Positions 27,213 through 36,677 of a stretch of DNA of 41,654 nucleotides are shown here, in pieces. The stretch is from positions 1-41,654 of the forward strand of contig CANFWI010000027.1 in the NCBI GenBank assembly GCA_947450675.1. The letters run 5' to 3'. The notes below the pieces were generated by a model, which had not been told where the DNA came from, made no database searches, and saw only the letters and a program-made list of their open reading frames with translations. Each line of letters opens with the position of its first letter. Within the stretch, counting starts at the first letter, position 1. This DNA is from Comamonadaceae bacterium (lineage in GTDB: Bacteria; Pseudomonadota; Gammaproteobacteria; Burkholderiales; Burkholderiaceae_C). Made by a program: the position numbers and the translations under genes.

Positions 27213-28457
27213 CTACACCGCGTGACGCCTTGTGATACCGCGCGCGGTCATGTCCGCAATCGCCGCGGCGTCATAACCGAGCTCTGTCAACAGCGCGTGC
27301 GTGTGTTCACCGAGCTGCGGCGCTGACGTCCGCACGCCGGGCCGGTGGCCACCCAACGTGAAGGGCATCAGCACCGTTTTACTCGGCCTGCCGTCTGGCA
27401 AGGTGATCGGCGCGAGGCCGCCGGTGGCGAGCAAATGCGGGTCTTCCATCAGCGCTTCGGGCCGCGTGATGGGTGCAAACGGCAACGCATGCTTCTCAAA
27501 AATCGCCGACAACTCGGCCGCACTGTAGACCGCCATTCGCTCGCGCAGCAGCGGCATCATCCAGTCTCTGGCGCGGACGCGGTCGTTGTTGGTTTTCAGG
27601 CGTTCGTCGGCTTTCAGATCCACCAAACCGAAGACCTCGCAAAAAATCGCCCACGCGCTGTCGCTGACGACCGCCAGAAAAATCTGCTCGCCGTCTTTGA
27701 CTTGGAACACGTCGTACACCGCCCACGCTGAAATGCGCGCCGGCATGGGTGCAGCGGCCTGGCCAGTGACGGCGAATTGCATCATGTGCTGGGCGACTAA
27801 AAAGACATTGTTTTCAAACAGCGCGCTTTGAATTTCTTGGCCAAGGCCGGTGCCGTGCTGCGGGTGGTCGCGCTGCGCCAAGGCGGCCATCGCGCCGATC
27901 GCGCCGAACATGCCGCCCATGATGTCGTTGACGCTGGTGCCAGCGCGCAGCGGGTCGCCGGGCCGGCCGGTCATGTAAGCCAAGCCGCCCATCATTTGCA
28001 CGACTTCGTCGAGCGCGGTGCGGTGCTCATACGGGCCGGGTAAAAAGCCTTTGTGGCTGACATAAATCAGGCGCGGATTCAGCGCTTTCAGGCTGGCGTA
28101 GTCGAGGCCGAGCTTGGCCATGGTGCCGGGCTTGAAGTTCTCGCTGACGATGTCGGCGGTAGCGATCAGCTTGAGCACGGCCTCTAGACCTTCGGGCGTT
28201 TGCAGGTCCAGCGCCAGGCTTTTTTTGTTGCGGTTGAACATCGGGAAAAATCCAGACCCCGAGCCAATTAATTTGCGGGTGGCATCGCCTTCGCGGCCGT
28301 GGCCGATCGGCTCGACCTTGATGACTTCGGCGCCGAGATCGGCCAGCACCATGCCGCAGGTCGGGCCCATCACCATGTGGGTGAATTCAACGACGCGCAA
28401 GCCTTCGTAGGGCAGGCGCGGTGTGGCTGGTGTGGCGCTCGTGGTGTGCTCAGTCAT
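27213..28457 (-). CDS. CaiB/BaiF-family (class III) CoA-transferase
   Basis: A 414-residue cytoplasmic enzyme. It has the family's N-terminal Rossmann start (LRVVEFTHMVMGPTCGMVLADLGAEVIKVE), the NKKSLALDL motif, and the catalytic aspartate D178 in SVNDIMGGMFG. Class III enzymes move CoA between a donor such as succinyl-CoA and an organic acid through an aspartyl-CoA thioester. The start has GGAG eight bases upstream. It overlaps the upstream HMG-CoA lyase gene by 8 bases, so its acid substrate is plausibly a 3-hydroxy-3-methyl dicarboxylate such as HMG, as in human SUGCT. That substrate is inference; formyl-, citramalyl- or other acyl-CoA substrates are possible. Confidence 0.9.
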   Translation of the reverse strand: MTEHTTSATPATPRLPYEGLRVVEFTHMVMGPTCGMVLADLGAEVIKVEPIGHGREGDATRKLIGSGSGFFPMFNRNKKSLALDLQTPEGLEAVLKLIATADIVSENFKPGTMAKLGLDYASLKALNPRLIYVSHKGFLPGPYEHRTALDEVVQMMGGLAYMTGRPGDPLRAGTSVNDIMGGMFGAIGAMAALAQRDHPQHGTGLGQEIQSALFENNVFLVAQHMMQFAVTGQAAAPMPARISAWAVYDVFQVKDGEQIFLAVVSDSAWAIFCEVFGLVDLKADERLKTNNDRVRARDWMMPLLRERMAVYSAAELSAIFEKHALPFAPITRPEALMEDPHLLATGGLAPITLPDGRPSKTVLMPFTLGGHRPGVRTSAPQLGEHTHALLTELGYDAAAIADMTARGITRRHAV

Positions 28458-29400
28458 GTGAGGCTCCGGTGTTCCAGCCTTTAGGCAAGCCGGCCTCGGG
28501 CGTCATGCCGTACAGCGGCTCACCGGGCAAGCCGGTACGCAGCGGCTCACGCGCCGCCATCAGCCGGTTCAAGTTCAAGCCGGTGCTGATGCCCATGGCT
28601 TCGAACATGAAGACCAGATCTTCGGTGACCACATTGCCCGAGGCCCCGGGCGCATAAGGGCAGCCGCCGAGTCCGCCTAGCGAGGCGTCAAAAGTGCGCA
28701 CGCCTTCGTCGTAGGCGGCCAGGCAATTGGCCAGCCCGAGGCCGCGCGTGTTGTGCATGTGCGCGGCACCGGCGTGTTGGCCTAACTCAGCGCGCAGGCG
28801 TTTGAACAGTCGGCGCACTTGCGCTGGATTGGCATAGCCAGTGGTGTCTGACAGGCCAACGTCGTCAGCGCCAGCGGCCACGCATTGGGCGGCTAAGCGG
28901 ATCACATCGTCTTCGGGCACGCTGCCTTGCAAGGTGCAGCCAAAGGCGGTGGAGATGCCGACTTCCAGCCCGACCTGCGGTGCTGTGTCCTTTCGCAATT
29001 CAGCAACCAGACGTACTTCTTGAATCATGTCCAACGGTGTTTTTCGCACGTTGGCCAGAGAATGTGCGTGGCTGGCCGAGACCGGCAAGGTCAGCTTGTG
29101 CACGCCAGCGGCCAACGCCGCTTCAGCGCCGCGCAGATTCGGCACCAGCGCCATCACCGTCAGGCCAGGCAGCGTCAGCGCGTGCGCCACCACGTCTGCG
29201 GTGTCGGCCAGTTGCGGCAACAGCTTGGCCGGCACAAAAGAGCCGACCTCAATTTCGCGCAGACCGGCTTCGTAGAGCGCGGTGATCCAGCGCTTTTTGT
29301 CGGCGGTGGACATGATCGCCTTGACCGATTGCAGGCCGTCGCGTGGGCCGACTTCGCTGATCAACACGTGGGGCGGCGGGGGAAGAAAGGCTTTTTGCAT
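28450..29400 (-). CDS. Hydroxymethylglutaryl-CoA lyase
   Basis: A 316-residue enzyme from the ATG at 29400; the frame extends to 29496 but only the shorter start gives the normal length. The barrel has EVGPRDGLQ with R20 and D21, metal-binding H214 and H216 in HMHN, and the loop cysteine C247 in GLGGCPYAPGASGN. The spacing from H214 to C247 equals that of human HMGCL (H233 to C266). It splits HMG-CoA into acetyl-CoA and acetoacetate, as in leucine breakdown. No leucine-pathway genes (isovaleryl- or methylcrotonyl-CoA enzymes) are adjacent, only the CoA-transferase. The sequence HNTRGLG in place of HDTYG suggests a side branch of the family, perhaps with a related 3-hydroxyacyl-CoA substrate. 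Confidence 0.88.
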   Translation of the reverse strand: MQKAFLPPPPHVLISEVGPRDGLQSVKAIMSTADKKRWITALYEAGLREIEVGSFVPAKLLPQLADTADVVAHALTLPGLTVMALVPNLRGAEAALAAGVHKLTLPVSASHAHSLANVRKTPLDMIQEVRLVAELRKDTAPQVGLEVGISTAFGCTLQGSVPEDDVIRLAAQCVAAGADDVGLSDTTGYANPAQVRRLFKRLRAELGQHAGAAHMHNTRGLGLANCLAAYDEGVRTFDASLGGLGGCPYAPGASGNVVTEDLVFMFEAMGISTGLNLNRLMAAREPLRTGLPGEPLYGMTPEAGLPKGWNTGASHD

Positions 29401-29580
29401 GGGCACAGGCGGGGTCTGGTGAATCTTGGTGGAGTGGACAGGGCGCGTTCTTTGGCCCTGCACCATTGTTTCAGCAAACGGAGCTTGCCCCCACACGGCT
29501 AAGATTCACGCCTAAAAAGTCACAGATAAAGCCTGTTTGCGGCGATTAATCTCTGGTCAAGTATCCAATACAGTCGGTTC

Positions 29581-30303
29581 ATGGATAAAACACACCTTCG
29601 GTCCTCTGCTGCGCCTCAAGTTCCGGGCGCTGTGCTGTTCGACGCTTACGGCACGCTGTTCGATGTGTACAGCGTCGGCTTGCTGGCCGAGCAGCTGTTT
29701 CCGGGTCACGGTCAAGCGCTCAGCGTGTTGTGGCGCGACAAGCAAATTGAGTACACGCGCTTGGTCACCACCAGCAAACTGGGGCCCCAGCGCGAGTCGG
29801 TGTACCAACCTTTTTGGGCGCTCACACAAGCCGGTCTGCGTTACGCCTGCAAGCGCTTGGGCTTGACGCTGACCTTGGACGCCGAGCAGCAGCTGATGAA
29901 CCAGTACCGCCATCTGTCGGCCTTTCCGGAAAACCGCGAGGTGCTGCAAGCGCTGAAAGCGCGCGGCATCGCCACCGGGATTTTGAGCAACGGTGACCCT
30001 GAGATGTTGGGCATCGCCGTGCGCAGCGCCGGTCTGGAGGGCTTGCTCGATCACGTGCTGAGCGTGGACAGCATTTGTCAATACAAAACCCATCCCGATG
30101 CTTATGCGCTCGGCACCGAGGCGGTCGGTTTGCCGGCCTCGCAAGTGGTGTTTGTGAGCTGCAACAGTTGGGACGCGCTGGGCGCTACGTGGTTTGGTTA
30201 TCAGACCTTGTGGGTGAATCGCTATAAGCTACCCTTTGAAGAACTCGGCACGCAACCCGTGCGCACCGGCAGCAACCTGCGTGATGTGCTGGCCTTTTTT
30301 TAA
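29581..30303 (+). CDS. L-2-haloacid dehalogenase (HAD type II)
   Basis: A 240-residue HAD-family protein. Every residue known to matter in L-DEX YL dehalogenase can be placed: nucleophile D21 in [11 protein letters not shown]25, R52, S136 in LSNGD, K169 and Y175 in YKTHPDAY, and S193, N195 and D198 in VSCNSWD. This favours true (S)-2-haloacid dehalogenation, which turns a 2-haloacid into the 2-hydroxyacid (haloacetate into glycolate), over a general phosphatase. Malate synthase G begins 19 bp after its stop, so the two are probably cotranscribed. No clear Shine-Dalgarno sequence precedes the ATG. Confidence 0.9.
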   Translation: MDKTHLRSSAAPQVPGAVLFDAYGTLFDVYSVGLLAEQLFPGHGQALSVLWRDKQIEYTRLVTTSKLGPQRESVYQPFWALTQAGLRYACKRLGLTLTLDAEQQLMNQYRHLSAFPENREVLQALKARGIATGILSNGDPEMLGIAVRSAGLEGLLDHVLSVDSICQYKTHPDAYALGTEAVGLPASQVVFVSCNSWDALGATWFGYQTLWVNRYKLPFEELGTQPVRTGSNLRDVLAFF

Positions 30304-30322
30304 TCAGTTATCAGGAGAAATC

Positions 30323-32539
30323 ATGTCCACAGAACGTACCCCCAGCCACCGCCTGCAAGTCGCCACGCCGCTGTACCAGTTCATCGAAGAACGCGTGCTG
30401 CCCGGCATTGGCGTCAAGAGCGCCGCTTTCTGGAAAGGCTTCGACGCCATCGTCGCTGACCTGTCGCCTAAAAATATCGCCTTGCTGGCCGAGCGTGACC
30501 GCTTGCAGTCCGAGCAAGATGCTTGGCACAAAGCCAACCCCGGCCCGATCACCGACATGCCGGCTTACCGCAGCTTCCTAGAAAAAATCGGTTATCTGAA
30601 CGCAGTGCCGAAAAAAGTCCGCATCACCACCACCCAGGTCGATGCTGAACTCGCCGTGCAAGCCGGTCCGCAGTTGGTGGTGCCGGTGCTCAATGCCCGC
30701 TATGCACTGAACGCCGCCAACGCGCGTTGGGGCTCTTTGTATGACGCGCTGTACGGTACCGACGTGATCTCAGAAGACAAGGGCTGCGAAAAAGGCAAAG
30801 GCTACAACCCAAAACGCGGCGCCAAGGTCATTGACTACGCCCGCCATGTGCTGGACCGCACCGCACCGCTGCGCAAAGGCTCGCACGTTGACTCGGTGGG
30901 CTACCGCATCAAAGACGGCAAACTCGCCGTCAAACTCAAAGACGGCAGCAACACCAGCTTGGCCGACGCGAAACAATTCGTCGGTTACCAAGGTGAGCCT
31001 AGTAAGCCCAGCGCCGTGCTGTTGCAACACAATGGCCTGCACCTCGACATTCAAATCGACCGCAGCACCTTGATTGGCAAAAGCGACCCGGCCGGTGTCA
31101 GCGACTTGGTGTTGGAAGCAGCGCTGTCGACCATTCTCGACCTCGAAGATTCAGTGGCCGTGGTCGACGCCGACGACAAAGTGCTGGCCTACAGCAACTG
31201 GCTTGGCATCTTGCAAGGCACGCTGACCGAGAGCTTTGAAAAAGGCGGCCAAACCATGACACGCGGCCTGAACCCAGACCGTATTTACACGCCGCCTGCG
31301 GGCAAAGGCAAGAAGGTCGTTCTGCACGGCCGCTCGCTCATGTTCCTGCGCAACGTCGGCCACCTGATGACGAATCCGGCGATTTTGTACACCGACAAAA
31401 AAGGAGACACCCGCGAAATCCCGGAAGGCATTTTGGACGCCGTGGTGACCACCACCATCGCCATGTACGACTTGCAGCGCACGGCCAAAGACGCGATTCG
31501 CAACTCACGCAAGGGCTCGGTCTACATCGTCAAGCCGAAGATGCATGGCCCGGCTGAAGTCGCTTTTGCCGACGAGCTTTTCTCACGCGTTGAAAAAATG
31601 CTGGGTCTGCCAGACAGCACCGTCAAGCTCGGCATCATGGACGAGGAGCGCCGCACCAGCGTCAACTTGAAGGCCTGTATTGACGCTGCCAAAAGTCGCG
31701 TCGCCTTCATCAACACCGGCTTCTTGGACCGCACCGGCGACGAGATGCACACCGCCATGTATGCCGGCCCGATGATCCGCAAAGGCGATATGAAATCCAG
31801 CGCTTGGATTCAATCCTACGAGCGCAACAACGTGCTGGTCGGCCTGAGCTGCGGCCTGCGCGGCAAAGCGCAAATCGGCAAAGGCATGTGGGCCATGCCC
31901 GACCTCATGAAGGCCATGATGGAACAAAAAATCGGCCACCCGATGGCTGGTGCCAACACTGCGTGGGTGCCGAGCCCGACCGGCGCTACTTTGCATGCCT
32001 TGCACTACCACCAGGTGCTGGTCAGCGACGTGCAAAAAGAGATGGAAAAAATCAATGCCAACAAGGAAGCGGAGAGCTTGCTCACCGGCTTGTTGACCGT
32101 GCCTGTGACAGCTACGCCGAACTGGAGCGCCGCCGAGAAGCAGCAAGAAATCGACAACAACGCGCAAGGTATTTTGGGATACGTGGTGCGCTGGATTGAC
32201 CAAGGCGTCGGCTGTTCTAAAGTGCCCGACATCCACAACGTCGGCCTGATGGAAGACCGCGCCACGCTGCGTATCTCAAGTCAGCACATTGCCAACTGGT
32301 TGCTGCACGGCGTGGTCACAAAAGAACAAGTCCAAGCTACTTTTGAGCGCATGGCCGCAGTCGTCGACAAGCAAAACGCCGGCGATCCGCTGTACAAAAA
32401 AATGGCCGGAAACTTCGCCACCAGCGCGGCGTACAAAGCGGCTTGCGATCTGGTCTTCAAGGGGCTGGAGCAACCTAGCGGCTATACCGAGCCATTGCTG
32501 CATGCGTGGCGTTTAAAGGTCAAGGCTGGCACGGCTTGA
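30323..32539 (+). CDS. glcB: Malate synthase G
   Basis: A 738-residue enzyme of the monomeric G type. The start at 30323 has AGGAG 6 bases upstream; a longer frame from 30236 overlaps the dehalogenase and is rejected. Signature stretches include [64 protein letters not shown] and [20 protein letters not shown]. It condenses glyoxylate with acetyl-CoA to malate and in many bacteria serves glycolate and glyoxylate use. Upstream it is coupled to a haloacid dehalogenase; downstream a strong hairpin terminator follows. No isocitrate lyase or glycolate oxidase gene lies in the window. Confidence 0.97.
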   Translation: MSTERTPSHRLQVATPLYQFIEERVLPGIGVKSAAFWKGFDAIVADLSPKNIALLAERDRLQSEQDAWHKANPGPITDMPAYRSFLEKIGYLNAVPKKVRITTTQVDAELAVQAGPQLVVPVLNARYALNAANARWGSLYDALYGTDVISEDKGCEKGKGYNPKRGAKVIDYARHVLDRTAPLRKGSHVDSVGYRIKDGKLAVKLKDGSNTSLADAKQFVGYQGEPSKPSAVLLQHNGLHLDIQIDRSTLIGKSDPAGVSDLVLEAALSTILDLEDSVAVVDADDKVLAYSNWLGILQGTLTESFEKGGQTMTRGLNPDRIYTPPAGKGKKVVLHGRSLMFLRNVGHLMTNPAILYTDKKGDTREIPEGILDAVVTTTIAMYDLQRTAKDAIRNSRKGSVYIVKPKMHGPAEVAFADELFSRVEKMLGLPDSTVKLGIMDEERRTSVNLKACIDAAKSRVAFINTGFLDRTGDEMHTAMYAGPMIRKGDMKSSAWIQSYERNNVLVGLSCGLRGKAQIGKGMWAMPDLMKAMMEQKIGHPMAGANTAWVPSPTGATLHALHYHQVLVSDVQKEMEKINANKEAESLLTGLLTVPVTATPNWSAAEKQQEIDNNAQGILGYVVRWIDQGVGCSKVPDIHNVGLMEDRATLRISSQHIANWLLHGVVTKEQVQATFERMAAVVDKQNAGDPLYKKMAGNFATSAAYKAACDLVFKGLEQPSGYTEPLLHAWRLKVKAGTA

Positions 32540-32557
32540 GCGTGTTGATCTGACGTG

Positions 32558-32584
32558 AAAACGGAGCTCTAGGGCTCCGTTTTT
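32558..32584. terminator. Bidirectional Rho-independent terminator
   Basis: AAAACGGAGC (32558-32567) pairs with GCTCCGTTTT (32574-32583) around a 6-base loop, TCTAGG. The right arm ends in a T-run for glcB transcripts, and the left arm gives U residues for transcripts from the opposite strand. It lies between the convergent glcB and ABC-transporter genes. Confidence 0.85.
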
Positions 32585-32587
32585 CAT

Positions 32588-34162
32588 TTAGCTTCTGCGC
32601 TGCCGCATCAGGTGCTCCACGGTCTCAAACAGCGCCTCACTCAGCAGCGCCAGCAGCGTGGCGGGAAGGGCACCGGCCAGTAGCATCTGGCCGTCGTTCA
32701 GGGCCAGACCAGTCACGATGCGCTCACCATAACCACCCGCGCCAATGAAGGCGGCAATGGTCGCCGTGCCGATGGCGATCGAGGTCGCCGTGCGCACGCC
32801 CGCGATGATGGCCGGCAGTGCTTGCGGCAGTTCGACCTCTCGCATCACTTGTCCGGTGGTCATGCCCAGTGCTTGGGCGGCCAAGCGCTGGCCGATGGGC
32901 ACTTCGCCCAGGCCGGTGACGGTGTTGCGCATGATGGGCAGCAGGGCGTAAAGCATCAGCGCTATCAGCGCGGGCAGCGTGCCGATGAGGCCGAGCGCAG
33001 AAATCAGCATCGCCAGCATGGCCAGTGAGGGCACGGTCTGCAGCAGGCCTGCGGCGCCCAGCACCACGGCGCGCAGGCGTGGGTGGGGAAACACCCAGAC
33101 TGCCAGCGGAATGCCCAGCAGCGCAGCGCCGCCTAAAGCGATCAAGGTCAGCGTCAAGTGCTGCCGCGTCAGCCGCGCCAGGTCGGGCCCGAACAGCTTG
33201 GCCCAGAAGCCGCGTTGACCCGAGTCGGTGCCGGCACCCGACGTTGCGCTAGGTGCAGTGTCTGACTTGGATGCGAGGTAGTCCCGCGCAATCACATCAA
33301 AGGCGACGCCTTGCAATTCAGCTCGCGCATTCATCGCAATCATGGCCTTCTCGTCAATGCTGCTGCTCAACTTTTGCAGCGCCGCCCACGCTTGAGGAAA
33401 CCGCGCGGGCACATCCAGCCGGTACAGCAGCACGGCGTCATAACGCGCAAAGTATGCCAAGTCGTCCTTCAGCACGCGCAGGCCAAGGTGGTCAATCTTC
33501 GCGTCGGCGGTGTAGATGTCGATCACATCCACTTGGTTTTGCGCCATCGCGTCATAGGCCAAGCCGTGGTCCAGCGCCAGCGGCGTTTGAGGCGCGGCAT
33601 AACGTTTGGCGAGCCCCGGCCAACCGTCGGCACGGCCTAAAAATTCGTTCGACAGGCCTAACTTCAGCGCCGGATGTTTCATCAGATCGCTGAGCGTGGA
33701 GATGCTTAAGCGCTGTGCGGTGTCTTCGCGCATGGCCAGCGCATAGCCGTCGTTGAATCCCAGTGGGATCGCCGCACCGAGGCCCAGCGGCGCCAGTGCT
33801 GCATTCACGGCTGCCAACGTCATCGGTGTTTTATTTTTGAGAATCTCCAGGCTGATGGTGCCCATGTACTCCGGGTACACATCAATGCTGCCTGAGCGCA
33901 GCGCCGCATAAACAATGGCCGTGTTGCCCAAGCCTTGCAGCACCGCAGGGGGCGCCTGCATGTGCGGTGCCGATGTTTGCGCCAACACCTGCGCCAAGAT
34001 GTAGGACTCGGTGAAACGCTTAGAGCCGATGCGCAAGGTGTCGTTGGCGGGCTGGGCGGCGAAAGTGCTGGCGCTGACAAGGGCCAGCACCAGAGCGATG
34101 CACCAAGCAGGAAATGAAGTAAGGCCGGCAAGGGCTGTTAATGCGGGGAATCGACGAGTCAT
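32588..34162 (-). CDS. Osmoprotectant-type ABC transporter, fused binding protein and permease
   Basis: A 524-residue fusion. A signal peptide (about 1-36, ending STFAA) leads to an OpuAC-type binding domain (about 40-270, starting DTLRIGSKRFTESYILAQVL). The C-terminal permease (about 320-524) has around five membrane helices and the ATPase-contact loop MREVELPQALPAIIAGVRTA. Such fusions import glycine betaine, choline, carnitine or related quaternary amines. The partner ATPase is not next to it here; the neighbours are glcB and a zeta-like kinase. It must use an ATPase encoded elsewhere or be incomplete. The ligand-binding aromatic cage cannot be confirmed by eye. Confidence 0.88.
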   Translation of the reverse strand: MTRRFPALTALAGLTSFPAWCIALVLALVSASTFAAQPANDTLRIGSKRFTESYILAQVLAQTSAPHMQAPPAVLQGLGNTAIVYAALRSGSIDVYPEYMGTISLEILKNKTPMTLAAVNAALAPLGLGAAIPLGFNDGYALAMREDTAQRLSISTLSDLMKHPALKLGLSNEFLGRADGWPGLAKRYAAPQTPLALDHGLAYDAMAQNQVDVIDIYTADAKIDHLGLRVLKDDLAYFARYDAVLLYRLDVPARFPQAWAALQKLSSSIDEKAMIAMNARAELQGVAFDVIARDYLASKSDTAPSATSGAGTDSGQRGFWAKLFGPDLARLTRQHLTLTLIALGGAALLGIPLAVWVFPHPRLRAVVLGAAGLLQTVPSLAMLAMLISALGLIGTLPALIALMLYALLPIMRNTVTGLGEVPIGQRLAAQALGMTTGQVMREVELPQALPAIIAGVRTATSIAIGTATIAAFIGAGGYGERIVTGLALNDGQMLLAGALPATLLALLSEALFETVEHLMRQRRS

Positions 34163-34212
34163 CGGTTCAGTATCGCCGTCCTCGTCGGCTGAATTCAGTA
34201 GCTCGCAACGGG

Positions 34213-34941
34213 TTATGAGCGGCGGACGTCTTCGGGCGACACACGAACAAGCTGCCCGTTCCGGACGACGATCAAGTCAGTTCCGGTCTGCACGGCCAGC
34301 TGCCTCGCTTGTAGCGCGGCGCGTTGAATCGCGAAATACGAGCCTCTCAAATCGGCATCCATCATTGTCGGGGGAGTCCCGTAGTCAGACTCAGGCTCAT
34401 TGACATGGCGAATGGTGTTCATGTGCGCATCGCTCCAACCCGTTAAAACAGGCTTGTCGCCGGAGTTGTCATAAAGGGCCCACTGGTCGACCAGTGGGCG
34501 GTAGACGTTGGCGAACAGTTCCTTGCCAGCGTCGAAGCGTCGACGAATCGTCGATTCCGGAATGTCATGGCCGCCTTGGCGAACCCGCTCTGCCACCCGT
34601 TGAACAGCGATGTCTGCTGACGGCAAACTTAAAAACAACAGCGTCACCTTGTAACCGAGCGCCCGCCACGTGGGTATGTGACGCGCATAGATTTTGCCGG
34701 CCAAGGTTGTTTCAAACGCAAAACTCGCCCTTTTTTCGACATGTCGGGTGATGACATTCAGCATCAATCTGCCGGCCTGAATGGCGGCCTTCTCCGGCGC
34801 AAAAGGTGACAGTCCGGCCGCGATCAAGTCTGCGTTGACAAACACCGGGCAGACAGCTTCACGCGGCAGAAACGCCCTTGCAAAAGTGGTTTTCCCTGCA
34901 CCGTTCGGTCCGGCAATGATGATGATTTTGGGTGGTGACAT
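34213..34941 (-). CDS. Zeta-toxin-like P-loop kinase
   Basis: About 242 residues from the ATG at 34941 (MSPPKIIIIAG); a frame from 34992 adds an unlikely tail. Walker A is GPNGAGKTT (11-19). FVNADLIAAGLSPF follows, then FETTLAG, and the lid arginines in RVRQGGHDIPESTIRRRF. Zeta toxins phosphorylate UDP-N-acetylglucosamine and block wall synthesis; many chromosomal relatives are of unknown substrate. The last 35 residues (AALQARQLAVQTGTDLIVV, then RNGQLVRVSPEDV) resemble the small protein often encoded beside such kinases. No separate antitoxin gene is visible on either side. It lies between mmsA and the ABC fusion gene on the same strand. Confidence 0.8.
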   Translation of the reverse strand: MSPPKIIIIAGPNGAGKTTFARAFLPREAVCPVFVNADLIAAGLSPFAPEKAAIQAGRLMLNVITRHVEKRASFAFETTLAGKIYARHIPTWRALGYKVTLLFLSLPSADIAVQRVAERVRQGGHDIPESTIRRRFDAGKELFANVYRPLVDQWALYDNSGDKPVLTGWSDAHMNTIRHVNEPESDYGTPPTMMDADLRGSYFAIQRAALQARQLAVQTGTDLIVVRNGQLVRVSPEDVRRS

Positions 34942-35026
34942 GAATGGCCAAGGACTGTGGGCAAAGACATGACCCACAGACCTCTCATGCACATGGTAAC
35001 GGCGTTAAAGGTTTAACGCTGAAAAC

Positions 35027-36550
35027 TCACTTCGCCGTCGGCATCACAAACTCAGCGCCCTTGCCGATGCTCTCGGGCCAGCGCTGCATGATGGATTTTT
35101 GTTTGGTGTAAAAACGCACGCCTTCTTCGCCGTAGGCGTGCATGTCGCCGAACAGGCTTTTCTTCCAGCCACCAAAACCGTGCCAAGCCATCGGCACTGG
35201 AATTGGCACGTTGATGCCGACCATGCCGACTTGAATGCGGCGGCTGAATTCACGCGCCACGTTGCCGTCGCGGGTGAAGCAGCTCACGCCGTTGCCGAAC
35301 TCGTGGGCGTTGATCAGGTTGATGGCTTCGGCCAGGTCTTTGACGCGCATGCAACCCAGTACTGGGCCAAAAATTTCTTCTTTGTAAATACGCATGTCGG
35401 GGGTCACATTGTCAAACAGCGTGCCGCCCATCCAGAAGCCTTTGTCGCAACCCGCACCGGCTTGTGCGCCGGTGAAGCTGCGGCCGTCGACCAGCAGTGT
35501 CGCGCCTTCTTGGACCCCGAGGTCGATGTAGCCGGTGATGCGTTGGTGCGCGGCGGCGGTGACGATGGGGCCCATTTCGGCGTCGAGGTTGACGCCGTTT
35601 TTGATGATGAGTTGCTCAGCGCGTGCTTGCAATTTGGGTAGCAAGCGGTCGGCCACGTCGCCAACCAACACGGCGACCGAGATCGCCATGCAGCGCTCGC
35701 CGGCCGAACCGTAACCAGCGCCAATCAGCGCATCGACGGCTTGGTCTAGGTCGGCGTCCGGCATCACGACCATGTGGTTTTTGGCGCCACCCAGCGCTTG
35801 CACACGCTTGCCGTGGTGGGCGCCGGTTTCATAAATATAGTTGGCAATCGGCGTCGAGCCGACGAACGAAATCGCGTGCACATCCGGGTGCACCAGCAAC
35901 GCATCAACGGCTTCCTTGTCGCCTTGCACGACGTTGAACACACCATCCGGCAGGCCAGCTTTTTTCAGCAGATCGGCCATGAACAGGCTGGCGCTAGGGT
36001 CGATCGGGCTCGGCTTGAGGATGAAGCAATTGCCGGCGGCAATCGCCACTGGGAACATCCACATCGGCACCATCACCGGGAAGTTAAAAGGCGTGATGCC
36101 CGCCACCACGCCGAGGGGCTGGCGCAGCGTCCAGTTGTCGATGCCGGTGCTGACTTGGTCGGTGAAGTCGCCCTTGAGCAGTTGCGGAATTCCGCAGGCG
36201 AATTCGACGATGTCGATGCCGCGCGCCACTTCGCCTTGCGCGTCGGTGAAGACCTTGCCGTGCTCGGCGGTGATGAGGTGCGCCAGTTGGTCTTTGTGTT
36301 GGTTCAGCAGCTCAAGGAACTTGAACATGACGCGGGCACGGCGAATCGGCGGCGTGTCTGACCAAGCCGGAAAAGCCGCCTTGGCTGCGACGACGGCAGC
36401 GTTCACATCAGCCGCGTTGGCCAGCGCCACACGGGCAGTGACTGCGCCGGTGGCGGGGTTGAAAACGTCTTGCTGGCGGACCGATGCGCCGGCGACAGCA
36501 CGCCCGTTCACATGGTGGCCAATGGTGTTGGGGGTGGTGGGTGCGGTCAT
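35027..36550 (-). CDS. mmsA: CoA-acylating methylmalonate-semialdehyde dehydrogenase
   Basis: A 507-residue aldehyde dehydrogenase. The catalytic cysteine is near residue 287 in [11 protein letters not shown], and the sequence GGAKNH stands where other aldehyde dehydrogenases have ELGGK, a mark of the CoA-dependent MmsA group that lacks the general-base glutamate. It converts methylmalonate or malonate semialdehyde, NAD and CoA into propionyl- or acetyl-CoA, in valine, beta-alanine and inositol breakdown. The start at 36550 has AAGGA seven bases upstream. A LysR gene is divergent from it and likely controls it. The usual companion mmsB is absent from the window. Confidence 0.95.
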   Translation of the reverse strand: MTAPTTPNTIGHHVNGRAVAGASVRQQDVFNPATGAVTARVALANAADVNAAVVAAKAAFPAWSDTPPIRRARVMFKFLELLNQHKDQLAHLITAEHGKVFTDAQGEVARGIDIVEFACGIPQLLKGDFTDQVSTGIDNWTLRQPLGVVAGITPFNFPVMVPMWMFPVAIAAGNCFILKPSPIDPSASLFMADLLKKAGLPDGVFNVVQGDKEAVDALLVHPDVHAISFVGSTPIANYIYETGAHHGKRVQALGGAKNHMVVMPDADLDQAVDALIGAGYGSAGERCMAISVAVLVGDVADRLLPKLQARAEQLIIKNGVNLDAEMGPIVTAAAHQRITGYIDLGVQEGATLLVDGRSFTGAQAGAGCDKGFWMGGTLFDNVTPDMRIYKEEIFGPVLGCMRVKDLAEAINLINAHEFGNGVSCFTRDGNVAREFSRRIQVGMVGINVPIPVPMAWHGFGGWKKSLFGDMHAYGEEGVRFYTKQKSIMQRWPESIGKGAEFVMPTAK

Positions 36551-36631
36551 GGTGAGTCCTTGGTGGTGTCTGTTAAGGCTCAGTCTAGGCTTCATCAGGC
36601 GTTTTGATAACGCCCTTATTTGTGATTACAT

Positions 36632-36649
36632 TGTTCAAATAAATGAACA
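36632..36649. promoter_or_regulatory. Inverted repeat, likely LysR operator
   Basis: TGTTCA-AATAAA-TGAACA is a perfect 6-bp inverted repeat with a 6-base AT spacer, inside the 127-bp region between mmsA and the divergent lysR gene, and 28 bases before the LysR ATG. It fits the dyad form expected of LysR-type sites close to the regulator gene. Confidence 0.6.
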
Positions 36650-36677
36650 GTGAGGCCAGATCTGCTAATCTGCAGAC

